Origin: Desmospora activa DSM 45169
GTDB lineage: Bacteria > Bacillota > Bacilli > Thermoactinomycetales > DSM-45169
Length of the DNA stretch: 64,000 nucleotides
Direction: 5' to 3'
NCBI RefSeq assembly: GCF_003046315.1
Contig: NZ_PZZP01000001.1
Coordinates: 868,001-932,000, forward strand
The notes under the pieces are model-generated. The model was not told the DNA's origin and did no database searches. It saw nothing but the letters and a program-made list of their open reading frames with translations. Positions 7,838-18,196 of the stretch are shown piece by piece. Made by a program: the position numbers and the translations under genes. Within the stretch, counting starts at the first letter, position 1. Each line of letters starts with the position of its first letter.

Positions 7838-8693
7838 TGCACTTCCATGGCAGGGTGTTCGCTTCCGTATTCATTTTCTGTTTGGGATGGTTTTGCTGGT
7901 ATCGGTGTTGACAGGCCAATTTATGGAAGTGATTACCTTATTTGTGTTGGTACTGATCCATGAATTGGGTCATGTTACCGCCGCTCGTTCTTTTGGTTGG
8001 CGCATGGATGAGATTCAGCTGCTTCCTTTTGGAGGAGTGGCACAAACGGACGAATGGGGAACCGTTCCTGCCAGGGAAGAGATTGCGGTCGCTCTGGCCG
8101 GCCCGTTCCATAATGTGTTGATGATTTTGACCGGATTCCTGTTTTATCGGGCTGGTTGGTGGAGCGAGGAGTGGATGCTTTATTTTATCCAAGGAAATGC
8201 TTTGATGGCCGGTTTTAATCTCATGCCCATCTATCCCCTGGATGGAGGCCGCATTTTGCAGGGGTTGCTTAGTTATCGTCTCCCTTACGCTCAAGCCATC
8301 CTATGGACCTTTCGCATCGGTGTGGTCGGTGCATGTCTATTGGTGTTTTTGGCTTGGTTTTTGGGCGTTCACCAGTGGAATCAAGCGGTGATCGGTCTTT
8401 TTTTGCTACAGGCCAATTTTTTCGCCTATCGTAAACGGGACTTCCAACTGATGCGATTTTTATTGCATCGCAGGGAGCACGGTGTCGATGGAGCGGCCTC
8501 GATTTTGCGGGTGCGGGTGGAGCGTGATGAGCCCTTGGTACGGGTCTTACGTCGGTTGCGCAAAGAAGCGTATCATGTGGTGGAGGTGAGAGACAGCCGC
8601 GGTGTATGGAGAGCGTTGCCGGAGGAAGCGCTCTTCCGCCATTATTTTGATGAGAAAAACACCCGCAGTGTCGTCGGGGACTTAACGGCTTGA
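7827..8693 (+). CDS. spoIVFB: Stage IV sporulation protein FB, site-2-type intramembrane protease
   Basis: The product is 288 aa, the same length as B. subtilis SpoIVFB. It has the M50 zinc motif HELGH at 45-49 and the third ligand in NLMPIYPLDGGR at about 131-142, with several hydrophobic membrane segments. It cleaves pro-sigma-K in the mother cell. The chosen start is a TTG at 7827, inside the end of spoIVFA; no strong ribosome-binding site precedes it, which fits translational coupling. No in-frame ATG occurs until residue 21, within the first hydrophobic segment. The soluble C-terminus corresponds to the regulatory domain that senses nucleotide in other bacteria. Confidence 0.9.
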   Translation: MALNALPWQGVRFRIHFLFGMVLLVSVLTGQFMEVITLFVLVLIHELGHVTAARSFGWRMDEIQLLPFGGVAQTDEWGTVPAREEIAVALAGPFHNVLMILTGFLFYRAGWWSEEWMLYFIQGNALMAGFNLMPIYPLDGGRILQGLLSYRLPYAQAILWTFRIGVVGACLLVFLAWFLGVHQWNQAVIGLFLLQANFFAYRKRDFQLMRFLLHRREHGVDGAASILRVRVERDEPLVRVLRRLRKEAYHVVEVRDSRGVWRALPEEALFRHYFDEKNTRSVVGDLTA

Positions 8694-8769
8694 AACGACA
8701 CAGCAATCATTGAGGGAGAAACGAATAGTTGCCTTCCACTTTTCCCGGATTAAGGCTGTGTAAGCCCAC

Positions 8770-8904
8770 TTGTATGATGACCGCGGGTTAGATATTGTAG
8801 CGAATAAAATTGAAACTTTACGCGATTGTTACCTCAACTATAACGATTGGATTTTGGACTATGACCGTCAACGGATCGATGCGGTTTTTGCCGATTCGGT
8901 TTGA
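8770..8904 (+). pseudogene. C-terminal remnant resembling a DUF3885 protein
   Basis: In the gap between spoIVFB and rplU the forward frame from 8770 reads LYDDRGLDIVANK, then LNYNDWILDYDRQRID, ending at TGA 8902-8904. This resembles the end of DUF3885-domain proteins as remembered (YDDRG...YNDWILDYDR). A TAA lies in frame at 8761-8763 and no ribosome-binding site or upstream domain is present, so only about 44 codons remain. It ends just before the rplU promoter. A very short live gene starting at TTG 8770 cannot be excluded. Confidence 0.5.
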
Positions 8905-8910
8905 TGTTGT

Positions 8911-8939
8911 TTGACAGCATATATAGTCTGTGATAAAAT
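8911..8939 (+). promoter_or_regulatory. Sigma-A promoter of the rplU operon
   Basis: TTGACA (8911-8916), a 17-base spacer and TAAAAT (8934-8939) form a near-consensus promoter 110 bases before rplU. Confidence 0.82.
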
Positions 8940-8943
8940 TCCT

Positions 8944-9030
8944 TTGTTATGTGCCGCTCACCCGGAGTTGGCACAACCGCACGGAATAGGTTTTAAGGGG
9001 AGATCCCACCAATTCCGGCGAGTCTTCATG
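8944..9030 (+). promoter_or_regulatory. Ribosomal protein L21 leader (5' UTR)
   Basis: The region between the promoter and rplU contains GTGCCGCTCACCCGGAGTTG, then GGCACAACCGCACGG and the block AAGGGGAGATCCCACC, before the ribosome-binding site GAGGGAGG. Firmicute rplU genes commonly carry the conserved L21 leader, which is thought to bind L21 for autoregulation. Position and general features match; the secondary structure was judged by eye only. Confidence 0.6.
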
Positions 9031-9046
9031 TGAGGGAGGGTCCGGG

Positions 9047-9358
9047 ATGTACGCATTGATTGAGACTGGCGGTAAACAGTATCGGGTGGAAGAGGGACAA
9101 TCGGTCTACATCGAGAAGCTGGCCGCGGCAGAAGGCGAAACTGTCACCTTTGATAAAGTGCTCTTGGTAAACAAAGAGGACGGCACTGTCATCGGTACAC
9201 CGGTGGTGGAAGGTGCAAAAGTGACGGGCAAAGTGGAAAAACAAGGTAAAGCGAAAAAGATTGTGGTTTTTAAGTACAAACCGAAGAAAAACTATAAGCG
9301 AAAACAAGGTCATCGCCAACCTTTTACCAAAGTCGTTATTGAGTCGATCGAGGCGTAA
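9047..9358 (+). CDS. rplU: 50S ribosomal protein L21
   Basis: The 103-aa product begins [17 protein letters not shown] and contains [16 protein letters not shown], both diagnostic of bacterial L21, which binds 23S rRNA with L20 in the large subunit. A strong ribosome-binding site (GAGGGAGG) precedes the ATG. It is first in the operon rplU-prp-rpmA, the standard Firmicute order, and is preceded by an L21-type leader. Confidence 0.98.
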   Translation: MYALIETGGKQYRVEEGQSVYIEKLAAAEGETVTFDKVLLVNKEDGTVIGTPVVEGAKVTGKVEKQGKAKKIVVFKYKPKKNYKRKQGHRQPFTKVVIESIEA

Positions 9359-9373
9359 TCGAAGGGTTTGACG

Positions 9374-9712
9374 ATGATTCAAATACGAGTGAAACGCGAT
9401 AGGGAAGGGAGACTGGATCAAGTTTCTATCCGGGGGCACGCCCAAGCGGGACCTTACGGACAGGATCTCGTCTGTGCGGCGGTTTCAGGAATCGCCATCG
9501 GACAAGTGAACGCGATTGAGTCTCTGCTTGGCTCCCGCGTATATCGGATCGCAGATGAAGAAGAAGGGTATTTGGATTGCTTTGTTCCTTCCGGTTTGGA
9601 ACGAGAGCAGACGGAAAAAGTGCGCCTTCTCTTGGAAGCGATGACGGAAGCATTGCGGCAGGTGGCGAAAGAGCACCCTTCCCATGTAACATTTTTAGAG
9701 AACGCTACTTGA
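9374..9712 (+). CDS. prp: Ribosomal-processing cysteine protease Prp
   Basis: The product is 112 aa. The catalytic pair is visible: histidine in RGHAQAG (H22) and cysteine in DLVCAAVS (C34). In Firmicutes Prp removes the N-terminal extension of L27 encoded by the next gene, and its target motif is present there. A TTG at 9368 opens the frame, but the ATG at 9374, seven bases after GAAGGG, is preferred. The B. subtilis equivalent is YsxB, in the same position. Confidence 0.93.
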   Translation: MIQIRVKRDREGRLDQVSIRGHAQAGPYGQDLVCAAVSGIAIGQVNAIESLLGSRVYRIADEEEGYLDCFVPSGLEREQTEKVRLLLEAMTEALRQVAKEHPSHVTFLENAT

Positions 9713-9730
9713 TGAAGGAGGTGGATTGCC

Positions 9731-10036
9731 ATGTTGAAGATGAATTTGCAGTTTTTCGCTCAGAAAAAAGGGGTCGGCTCCACAAAAAACGGTCGTGACA
9801 GCATCGCGAAACGCCTTGGGGTTAAACGGGGCGACGGCCAATTGGTAAGTGCCGGCAGCATCTTGGTCCGTCAGCGTGGAACCAAGATTTACCCTGGAGC
9901 AGGTGTTGGTCGCGGTGGCGACGATACCCTCTTCGCTAAAGTAGAAGGCGTTGTAAAGTTTGAGCGTCTGGGCCGCAACAAAAAGCAGGTAAGTGTTTAT
10001 CCGCAAGTGGCCGAGGTGGCTGAAGCCCAAGCCTGA
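9731..10036 (+). CDS. rpmA: 50S ribosomal protein L27 with cleavable N-terminal extension
   Basis: The product is 101 aa, starting [20 protein letters not shown]. The extension ending MNLQFFA is the Firmicute Prp cleavage motif; processing after FFA exposes the mature N-terminus that reaches the peptidyl-transferase centre. GGAGG lies at good spacing. The protease gene sits 18 bases upstream and a strong terminator follows, so the operon ends here. Confidence 0.98.
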   Translation: MLKMNLQFFAQKKGVGSTKNGRDSIAKRLGVKRGDGQLVSAGSILVRQRGTKIYPGAGVGRGGDDTLFAKVEGVVKFERLGRNKKQVSVYPQVAEVAEAQA

Positions 10037-10051
10037 TCATCGGCGAGCGAT

Positions 10052-10084
10052 CCCGGTCTTCCGTGAGGAGGCCGGGTTTTTTTT
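10052..10084 (+). terminator. Terminator of the rplU-prp-rpmA operon
   Basis: CCCGGTCTTCC-GTGA-GGAGGCCGGG followed by eight T residues, 15 bases past the rpmA stop. Confidence 0.9.
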
Positions 10085-10144
10085 GTAGGTGGCGTTTCGG
10101 TAAAATGGGAGACGAACCTCCATGGAATGCGGGAGTGAGACAAG

Positions 10145-12152
<2,008 letters not shown>

Positions 12153-12370
12153 CGGGATCAACATGCCCGCTCTTTCCTATTTTTTCTATTGAAAGCGCTC
12201 CCTTTTTGTTATTGATGCGATCGGACGAGTACTAGTTCTATTCGTCGGCTTCGTCTGACTTATTATGCAAAAACCTACCCCTTTGTACTATCGAAAAAAT
12301 ATACCTTTTGTTGTGAATGATCGGTCTGATTCGGTTCTATTTAGGGCGGATTGTTGGCAATTTCGTGGCA

Positions 12371-12410
12371 TTAACATTTTGTTAACACTGGTGTGATTTA
12401 ATAGTAATAT
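12371..12410 (+). promoter_or_regulatory. Promoter and overlapping palindrome of the poly-gamma-glutamate operon
   Basis: TTAACA (12382-12387), a 17-base spacer and TAATAT (12405-12410) form a plausible promoter. The perfect palindrome TTAACA-TTT-TGTTAA (12371-12385) overlaps its -35 element and could be an operator. Downstream, ACCGT (12419-12423) and ACGGT (12448-12452) enclose a CCGA/TCGG stem in the leader. A second TATAAT at 12503-12508 lacks a clear -35. The rest of 12153-12549 shows no gene. Confidence 0.45.
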
Positions 12411-12549
12411 CCCGACGAACCGTACCGAGAAATGAATCGGCTTTTTTACGGTGAAAAAGATAGGCCCTATGTTTAGTGGATTTTTCTATTAAAAGTATTT
12501 ATTATAATGGGAGCAAGTCATTCCTATTTTGAATCCATTGGTTTAGGAG

Positions 12550-13752
12550 ATGTTGGTTCCCATGCTTCTCATCCCACTACTGTTGACATTGGTGCTGGTG
12601 CTGGGGATCTTTGAATGGCGCCGCCATCAAAAAGTGATCCAATCGGTACCCTTACGCATCAATATCAACGGAATCCGCGGAAAGTCGACGGTCACCCGTC
12701 TGATTACGGGGATTATGATCGAGGCGGGCATGCGTACGGTGGGTAAGACCACCGGCACCCAAGCGCGGATGATTTATTGGTACACCGACGAGGAGGAGCC
12801 GATTAAGCGACGTCCGGAAGGTCCGAATATCCGTGAACAAAAAGAGGTCTTAGCTAAAGCATCCAAGTTGAAAGCGGAGTGCCTGGTCAGTGAATGTATG
12901 GCGGTTAACCCTGATTATCAAATTGTGTTCCAAGAGCGCATGCTGCAGGCCAATGTGGGTGTAATCGTCAATGTATTGGAAGATCACATGGATGTGATGG
13001 GGCCGACTCTGGACGAAGTAGCACAAGCTTTTACGGCGACGATCCCGGAAAAAGGGCATTTAATTATTAATGATAGTCCTTATGTTTCCTTTTATCGGCG
13101 GGAGGCGCGCAAGCGCCGTACCCAATTACATGTATGTGACACCAGCCGAATCTCGGAGGAGTATCTCCGTAAATTCGAGTATATGATCTTTCCCGAAAAT
13201 GCGGCTTTGGCTTTGGCTGTTGCTGAAGCGGTGGGCATCGATGAAGAGACGGCCCTGCGAGGGATGCTGAATGCCCCGCCAGATCCGGGTGCGATGAGTA
13301 TCCTGCCTGTTGGAGATCGGGATCGCCCCGCTTATTTTGCCAACGGATTTGCTGCTAACGATGCGGCTTCTACTATCAATATCTGGAAAAGGATTGTGCA
13401 ATTGGGTTATCCGACGGATAATAAACCGGTGGTGATTATGAATTGCCGTCCTGACCGGGTTGATCGGACAGAACAATTTGCGGTCGATGTGTTGCCCCAT
13501 ATTGAGATGGATACATTGGTCTTGATTGGAGAGTCGACTCGACCCATTGCCGTTGCCTATGAAGCGGGAAAAATACCTGCTAACAATATGTTAAACCTGG
13601 AAGGGCGAGGAACGCGAGAGATTATGGATAAGTTGACTCCGTTTCTGTCTGATCGGGTCGTTTACGGGGTGGGCAACATCCACGGCGCAGCAGAGCCGTT
13701 GTGCGATCTTTTGGAGGAGCAAAAGCACACCCAAATCTCACATGTTAGTTAA
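12550..13752 (+). CDS. pgsB: Poly-gamma-glutamate synthase PgsB/CapB
   Basis: The product is 400 aa, near the usual 393. It has an N-terminal membrane segment at about 3-21 and the ligase ATP-binding loop NGIRGKSTVT at 40-49, shared with the Mur/FPGS ligase family. Together with PgsC it polymerises glutamate through gamma-linkages at the membrane using ATP. The start is uncertain: the AGGAG site directly abuts the ATG at 12550, while the in-frame ATG at 12562 is 12 bases away. It heads a five-gene operon pgsB-pgsC-pgsA-capD-golvesin protein. Sequence and length match B. subtilis PgsB and B. anthracis CapB well. Confidence 0.95.
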   Translation: MLVPMLLIPLLLTLVLVLGIFEWRRHQKVIQSVPLRININGIRGKSTVTRLITGIMIEAGMRTVGKTTGTQARMIYWYTDEEEPIKRRPEGPNIREQKEVLAKASKLKAECLVSECMAVNPDYQIVFQERMLQANVGVIVNVLEDHMDVMGPTLDEVAQAFTATIPEKGHLIINDSPYVSFYRREARKRRTQLHVCDTSRISEEYLRKFEYMIFPENAALALAVAEAVGIDEETALRGMLNAPPDPGAMSILPVGDRDRPAYFANGFAANDAASTINIWKRIVQLGYPTDNKPVVIMNCRPDRVDRTEQFAVDVLPHIEMDTLVLIGESTRPIAVAYEAGKIPANNMLNLEGRGTREIMDKLTPFLSDRVVYGVGNIHGAAEPLCDLLEEQKHTQISHVS

Positions 13753-13773
13753 TTAGGCTGGGAGGAAATCGCT

Positions 13774-14223
13774 GTGTTTGGCTCGGATTTATATATTTCG
13801 CTGGTCATCGGCGTCGTATTCAGCCTTTTGTATGCCGAAAAAACCGGGGTGGTTCCTGCGGGGCTGGTGGTACCCGGCTACCTGGGACTGGTCTTTGACC
13901 AACCCGTTTTTATTTTGGTCGTTTTATCCCTCAGTTTCCTGACGTATCTGATCGTAACCCAAGTGATCGGTCGTTTTACCATCCTGTACGGACGGCGTAA
14001 GTTTGCCGCCATGTTGGCAACTGGGATTGTATTAAAACTCATATTCGATTATTTTTATCCCTTTGTCCCCTTTGAGATTTTTGAATTTCGGGGGATCGGT
14101 GTGATCGTTCCCGGATTGATCGCCAACACAATCCAGAAGCAAGGGTTGGTTCCCACGGTTTGGAGTACGTTGCTTTTAAGTGGCCTTACCTTTTTGACCA
14201 TGTATGCTTACTATCTGTTTTAA
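13774..14223 (+). CDS. pgsC: Poly-gamma-glutamate synthase membrane subunit PgsC/CapC
   Basis: The product is 149 aa, identical in length to B. subtilis PgsC, and begins MFGSDLYISLVIGVVFSLLY. The segments AEKTGVVPAGLVVPGYLGLV (22-41) and RGIGVIVPGLIANTIQKQG are typical of the family. Four or five hydrophobic segments are present. The GTG start at 13774 follows GGGAGGAAATCGCT. PgsC pairs with PgsB in the polymerase complex. Confidence 0.96.
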   Translation: MFGSDLYISLVIGVVFSLLYAEKTGVVPAGLVVPGYLGLVFDQPVFILVVLSLSFLTYLIVTQVIGRFTILYGRRKFAAMLATGIVLKLIFDYFYPFVPFEIFEFRGIGVIVPGLIANTIQKQGLVPTVWSTLLLSGLTFLTMYAYYLF

Positions 14224-14237
14224 GCGGGGATACTTCC

Positions 14238-15575
14238 ATGAGTAAAAAGTTGAATCGCAAACAACGCATGTTGCGTTGGACAAAAAAGCACAAAGTAAAA
14301 GCTCCCATCCATACGACGATCGCCTTTTTTGTATCCATCGCCCTCTTGGTCAGTTTTTCTCTGCTCGACTCCATGGGAGGAACAACGGTCAAAGCGGATA
14401 CGGCTACCGGTGAAGCGGAAGATCTTCTCACACTGACGATGGTAGGCGATATGATGTTTGGCCGTTTTGTGGAGAAAGCAGGGGAGAGGCATGGGTATGA
14501 GAATTTATTTCAAAATGTCCAACCCTATTTCCAAGAATCGGACCTGGTGACGGGGAACTTTGAAAACCCCGTCTTGCTCGGAGATCCAGAGGATTACCCT
14601 GAAGCGGACAAAGATATTGTCTTTCATTCTCCACCCGAGGTACCGGCTGCCTTGAAAAAAGTAGGTTTCACTTCGGTCAATCTAGCCAATAACCATACAA
14701 CCGACTATGGGGCGCCAGGTTTGATGGATACATTATCAACCTTTCGCGATGCGGGTCTGCCTACGGTAGGAGCAGGTAGTGATCGCTATGACGCACAACA
14801 AGTACTTTATCAGGAAGTGAACGGCTTAAAAGTGGCCACTGTCGGGGTGACGGATGTTTACGCCAAAGGGGGAACCGTGAAACGGGACTTTCCGGGAGTA
14901 ATTCCCGCCCGACCTGAAACCTCACTTCCATTGATCGAGAAAGCGAAAAAAAATGCGGACCTGGTGATTGTACAAGTTCACTGGGGAGTGGAATATGACA
15001 ACAACGTTCATCCGCGGCAAAAGGATTTAGGTCGAGCGATGGTGGACGCTGGCGCTGATATAATAGTCGGCCACCATCCCCACGTACTGGAGCCGATTGA
15101 GTTTTACAAGGGCTCTGTCATCATGTACAGCCTAGGGAATTTTATCTTTGATCAAGGTTGGTCCCGGACGCGGGAAACGGCATTGGTTCAGTACAAGCTG
15201 AGCAAAGATGGCAAAGCCCGCTTAGAAGTTCATCCGATGGTAATCAGGGAAGGGAAACCTCGCCCGTTGCCCGGGGTTACGAATCTGTACCGTCGGGAAA
15301 AAATCTATCTTCAGTTGGCGGACGAAAGGGTTTATACTGAAGCTTGGAAGAAGAAGTGGACGCGGGAAGAGGATTACATCGTCCATGAGTGGGACCATTC
15401 TAAAATCCTACAACGAGAAGAATCGAATCAAAACGAACAACAAGGGGAAAGCCCGCAGCAAGAGGATCAGCAACAAGATCAACAGCAGCAAGGTCAACAA
15501 CAGAATGGGGTGACACCGGGGGCGCCGGCACAGGAAGCGCCAGCGCAACCCGCTGCTGGAACGGGGGGAGGATGA
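14238..15575 (+). CDS. pgsA: Poly-gamma-glutamate export/synthesis protein PgsA/CapA
   Basis: The product is 445 aa. A basic N-terminus and one membrane segment (about 27-44) precede a PGA_cap metallophosphoesterase-like domain with MVGDMMFGR, NLANNHTTDYG, VHWGVEYDNN, GHHPHVLEPIE and YSLGNFIFDQ. It then has an unusual tail of about 50 residues rich in Gln, Glu, Pro and Ala. CapA assists elongation and export of the polymer outside the membrane. The frame extends upstream to 14160, inside pgsC; the ATG at 14238 is the first one after pgsC and gives the expected family N-terminus. Confidence 0.93.
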   Translation: MSKKLNRKQRMLRWTKKHKVKAPIHTTIAFFVSIALLVSFSLLDSMGGTTVKADTATGEAEDLLTLTMVGDMMFGRFVEKAGERHGYENLFQNVQPYFQESDLVTGNFENPVLLGDPEDYPEADKDIVFHSPPEVPAALKKVGFTSVNLANNHTTDYGAPGLMDTLSTFRDAGLPTVGAGSDRYDAQQVLYQEVNGLKVATVGVTDVYAKGGTVKRDFPGVIPARPETSLPLIEKAKKNADLVIVQVHWGVEYDNNVHPRQKDLGRAMVDAGADIIVGHHPHVLEPIEFYKGSVIMYSLGNFIFDQGWSRTRETALVQYKLSKDGKARLEVHPMVIREGKPRPLPGVTNLYRREKIYLQLADERVYTEAWKKKWTREEDYIVHEWDHSKILQREESNQNEQQGESPQQEDQQQDQQQQGQQQNGVTPGAPAQEAPAQPAAGTGGG

Positions 15576-15579
15576 GCCG

Positions 15580-17226
15580 ATGTCAACACGCGTACTTAAC
15601 ATCATTCTTAGCGTCATCGTCATTGTGGGGATGACCGGCGTTTACGTCAATGAGTCCTTCGGTAAAAAGCAGGAACCTGATTCCCGCTCATTGAGCGTAT
15701 CGACGGGTAAACAACGCAACTATGGTGTGGCGACGGCTCATCCTTTGGCCACTGAAGTGGGAACCCGTGTGCTGGCCGAAGGCGGCAATGCGGTGGATGC
15801 GGCAATCGCCGTCTCGTATGCCCTCGGGGTGGTAGAACCCCACGGTTCTGGAATCGGCGGGGGAGGAACGATGTTGGTTCACCCCGGTAATGGGAAAGAG
15901 CCGGTTGTTTACGATTACCGAGAAATTGCTCCCTATAACGGCCAGATGCCCCCGCTGGGAATCGGCATTCCCGGATTTGTAAAAGGGATGGAGACGGTTT
16001 ATCAGGATTACGGGTCGATGGAGATGAAAGAACTGATTCAGCCCTCCATCGATTTGGCTGCCAACGGTGTGGAGCTGACCAGTATCGACGAATCCCGGAT
16101 TGAGCGTTCCGCCTTTCGCATGCAGATGAGTGAAGTCTCCCACATGTATCCCGAAGGCCAACCTCTGCGAAAAGGGGATATCCTGGTTCAGGAAGAATTG
16201 GCCCAAACGTTGGAAATGATCCAGACTGAGGGTTCTTCCGCTTTTTATGAAGGGCCGATCGCCCAGGAAATGATCCGCAAGGTTCCCCAATTTACCCTGG
16301 ATGATTTTCAGCGGTATGAAGTTCTAAAGAAAAAACCGGTAAAAGGGGAGTTTGCAGGCTTCGATGTATATGCTCCTCCGGCACCTTCCGGTGGGATTAT
16401 GCTGATCCAGATGTTGCAGATGGCGGAAACGCTCCAGGTGGAAGCGACCAAGGACAAACCGTCGGATTTCGTCCATTTGACCGGGGAGCTATATAAACGG
16501 AGCTACCGGGACCGCTTGCGCAAAATCGGGGATCCTGCTTTTGTGGATGTTCCGGAGCAAGAGATGACTGCCAAGGAGTACACGCAAAAGTTAGCCTCTG
16601 ATATCAAGATGGATAAAGCATCGGAGGAATACAGAGAAAACTTGGATTCGGAAGCTGATCTAGAAGACCACGATAATACGACACACTTCGTGATCATTGA
16701 TAAAGACGGCATGATGGTATCAGGGACAAACACCGTCAGCGGTTATTTTGGTTCCGGTGTTTATGTAAAAGGCTTTTTTATGAACAACCAGCTGAAAAAC
16801 TTCAGCTTGACGCCACAGTTTCCCAACTATCCCCAACCTGGAAAGCGGCCCTATAGTTATACCACCCCTGCGATCCTAGTGAAGGACGGAGAAGCGATGA
16901 TCGGGATCGGGAGCGCCGGCGGACGGCGGATTCCGGCGATGGTCAGCCAAGTGTTGATCCGGCATCTGAAGTATGGGGAATCACTGGAAGACGCGATGAA
17001 AAATCCACGCTCCTATGTTGAAATCGAAGATGATACGGTCGCGATGGAACGGGAATTCCCGGAAAGTGTCCGCGCAGAATTGCAACAACGGGGATATCCA
17101 GAGACAGCTACGACATCGGCGCTTTATTTTGGAGGAATTCAAACCATGCGACTCGATTTGAATTCCGGTACGATTGAGGGAAGTGCCGATCCGCGCAGAG
17201 ATGGTACCTGGCGTGTGGAACGATAG
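15580..17226 (+). CDS. capD: Gamma-glutamyltransferase-family poly-gamma-glutamate processing enzyme (CapD-like)
   Basis: The product is 548 aa with an N-terminal membrane segment (about 6-21) and the Ntn-hydrolase GGT fold: AEGGNAVDAAIA, VEPHGSGIGGGGT, and the autocleavage site DHDN-TTHFVI with the nucleophile Thr at about residue 367. CapD cleaves poly-gamma-glutamate and in B. anthracis links it to peptidoglycan. Its place after pgsA, 4 bases downstream, supports a role in anchoring or trimming rather than glutathione metabolism. Whether the polymer here is anchored or released cannot be told from sequence. Confidence 0.92.
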   Translation: MSTRVLNIILSVIVIVGMTGVYVNESFGKKQEPDSRSLSVSTGKQRNYGVATAHPLATEVGTRVLAEGGNAVDAAIAVSYALGVVEPHGSGIGGGGTMLVHPGNGKEPVVYDYREIAPYNGQMPPLGIGIPGFVKGMETVYQDYGSMEMKELIQPSIDLAANGVELTSIDESRIERSAFRMQMSEVSHMYPEGQPLRKGDILVQEELAQTLEMIQTEGSSAFYEGPIAQEMIRKVPQFTLDDFQRYEVLKKKPVKGEFAGFDVYAPPAPSGGIMLIQMLQMAETLQVEATKDKPSDFVHLTGELYKRSYRDRLRKIGDPAFVDVPEQEMTAKEYTQKLASDIKMDKASEEYRENLDSEADLEDHDNTTHFVIIDKDGMMVSGTNTVSGYFGSGVYVKGFFMNNQLKNFSLTPQFPNYPQPGKRPYSYTTPAILVKDGEAMIGIGSAGGRRIPAMVSQVLIRHLKYGESLEDAMKNPRSYVEIEDDTVAMEREFPESVRAELQQRGYPETATTSALYFGGIQTMRLDLNSGTIEGSADPRRDGTWRVER

Positions 17227-17262
17227 GAACATGGCCCCGCAGCCAAGCAGAAAGGGTGTAGC

Positions 17263-17994
17263 ATGGTGAAGCGGTTGATTCGATGGGTGGTGCCGATTCT
17301 GTTTTTTGCAACGATCTTGTCCGTTATGATTGGATTTCGGCACCTGGAGACCTTGGAAGCAAACGAAATGCGTGTGATCGAGGAATTCCGCCAACGATGG
17401 GTGCGAGAGACGGACGGTCCCGGTCTGATGCGGATGCAGGAAACCTTTTGGGGAGAGTGGGTAGTATCCTCCAATGCCAACGGTTACTTTGGTCCTGATT
17501 ATCACGCCAGCCAAGCTGGTGACGGATCGGCCTCGTTCACATGGACGTTTCAGGTGAAGCAAGCAGGAAAATATAACATCCATGTCAATTATGCCGCCGC
17601 CTTTGACCGTGCGAGCAACGCTCCTTACACCGTCAGCTATTCCGGCGGAACGGCGACGGAATTGGTGGACCAGCGAACCGGTGGTGGCCGTTGGATTTCA
17701 ATCGGAACCTATGACTTCCAGGAGGGAGAAGAGGTTACGGTAACACTTACCAACAATACTGATGGGGCGGTAATTGCCGATGCGATCCGAATAACGGAAG
17801 AGGGAAATTCATCCAATAAATTGATTTTGGATAACCGAAACCCCAACCAAGGTTTTGAGCCTGTCCAACAGGCTCCACAACAACAACCGAACCCGGAGCA
17901 AGCGGGCGAAGGAGAAAATGATCCGCAACAATCGGCGGACGGGCAGAACGAACAGCAACCCGGCGTACAACTGGCTCCCCCACAACAACCTTAA
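17263..17994 (+). CDS. Membrane-anchored golvesin-like domain protein of the poly-gamma-glutamate operon
   Basis: The product is 243 aa. Residues 5-24 form a signal anchor; residues about 60-190 match the golvesin C-terminal-like beta-sandwich: FTWTFQVKQAGKYNIHVNY, SNAPYTVSY, VDQRTGGGRWISIGTYDF, LTNNTDGAVIADAIRI. The last 45 residues are Gln/Pro/Glu-rich, echoing the PgsA tail. Such domains occur on secreted or surface proteins and may bind polymer, but no function is established. It follows capD by 36 bases and precedes the operon terminator, so it is the fifth gene. The known fifth gene of this system, capE/pgsE, encodes a tiny peptide unrelated to this protein. Confidence 0.75.
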   Translation: MVKRLIRWVVPILFFATILSVMIGFRHLETLEANEMRVIEEFRQRWVRETDGPGLMRMQETFWGEWVVSSNANGYFGPDYHASQAGDGSASFTWTFQVKQAGKYNIHVNYAAAFDRASNAPYTVSYSGGTATELVDQRTGGGRWISIGTYDFQEGEEVTVTLTNNTDGAVIADAIRITEEGNSSNKLILDNRNPNQGFEPVQQAPQQQPNPEQAGEGENDPQQSADGQNEQQPGVQLAPPQQP

Positions 17995-18036
17995 ATATGA
18001 TAACTTGGCTGCAAAAGCACCTAAAATAAACGTCAC

Positions 18037-18065
18037 ACCCCCTCAAAATAGAGGGGGTATTTTTC
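18037..18065 (+). terminator. Terminator of the poly-gamma-glutamate operon
   Basis: ACCCCCTC-AAAATA-GAGGGGGT followed by ATTTTTC, 43 bases past the last stop codon. Confidence 0.88.
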
Positions 18066-18196
18066 AGTTTACCTGACATTAAGGTTTGAATAAGCGGAAG
18101 ATCAGCTGTAAACGAACCGGATGTAAATGGCGGGTGAATACAGCGACAAATCGCCAGATAAAAACCTTGACGAGGGTAAAACCTTCGACTACAATA

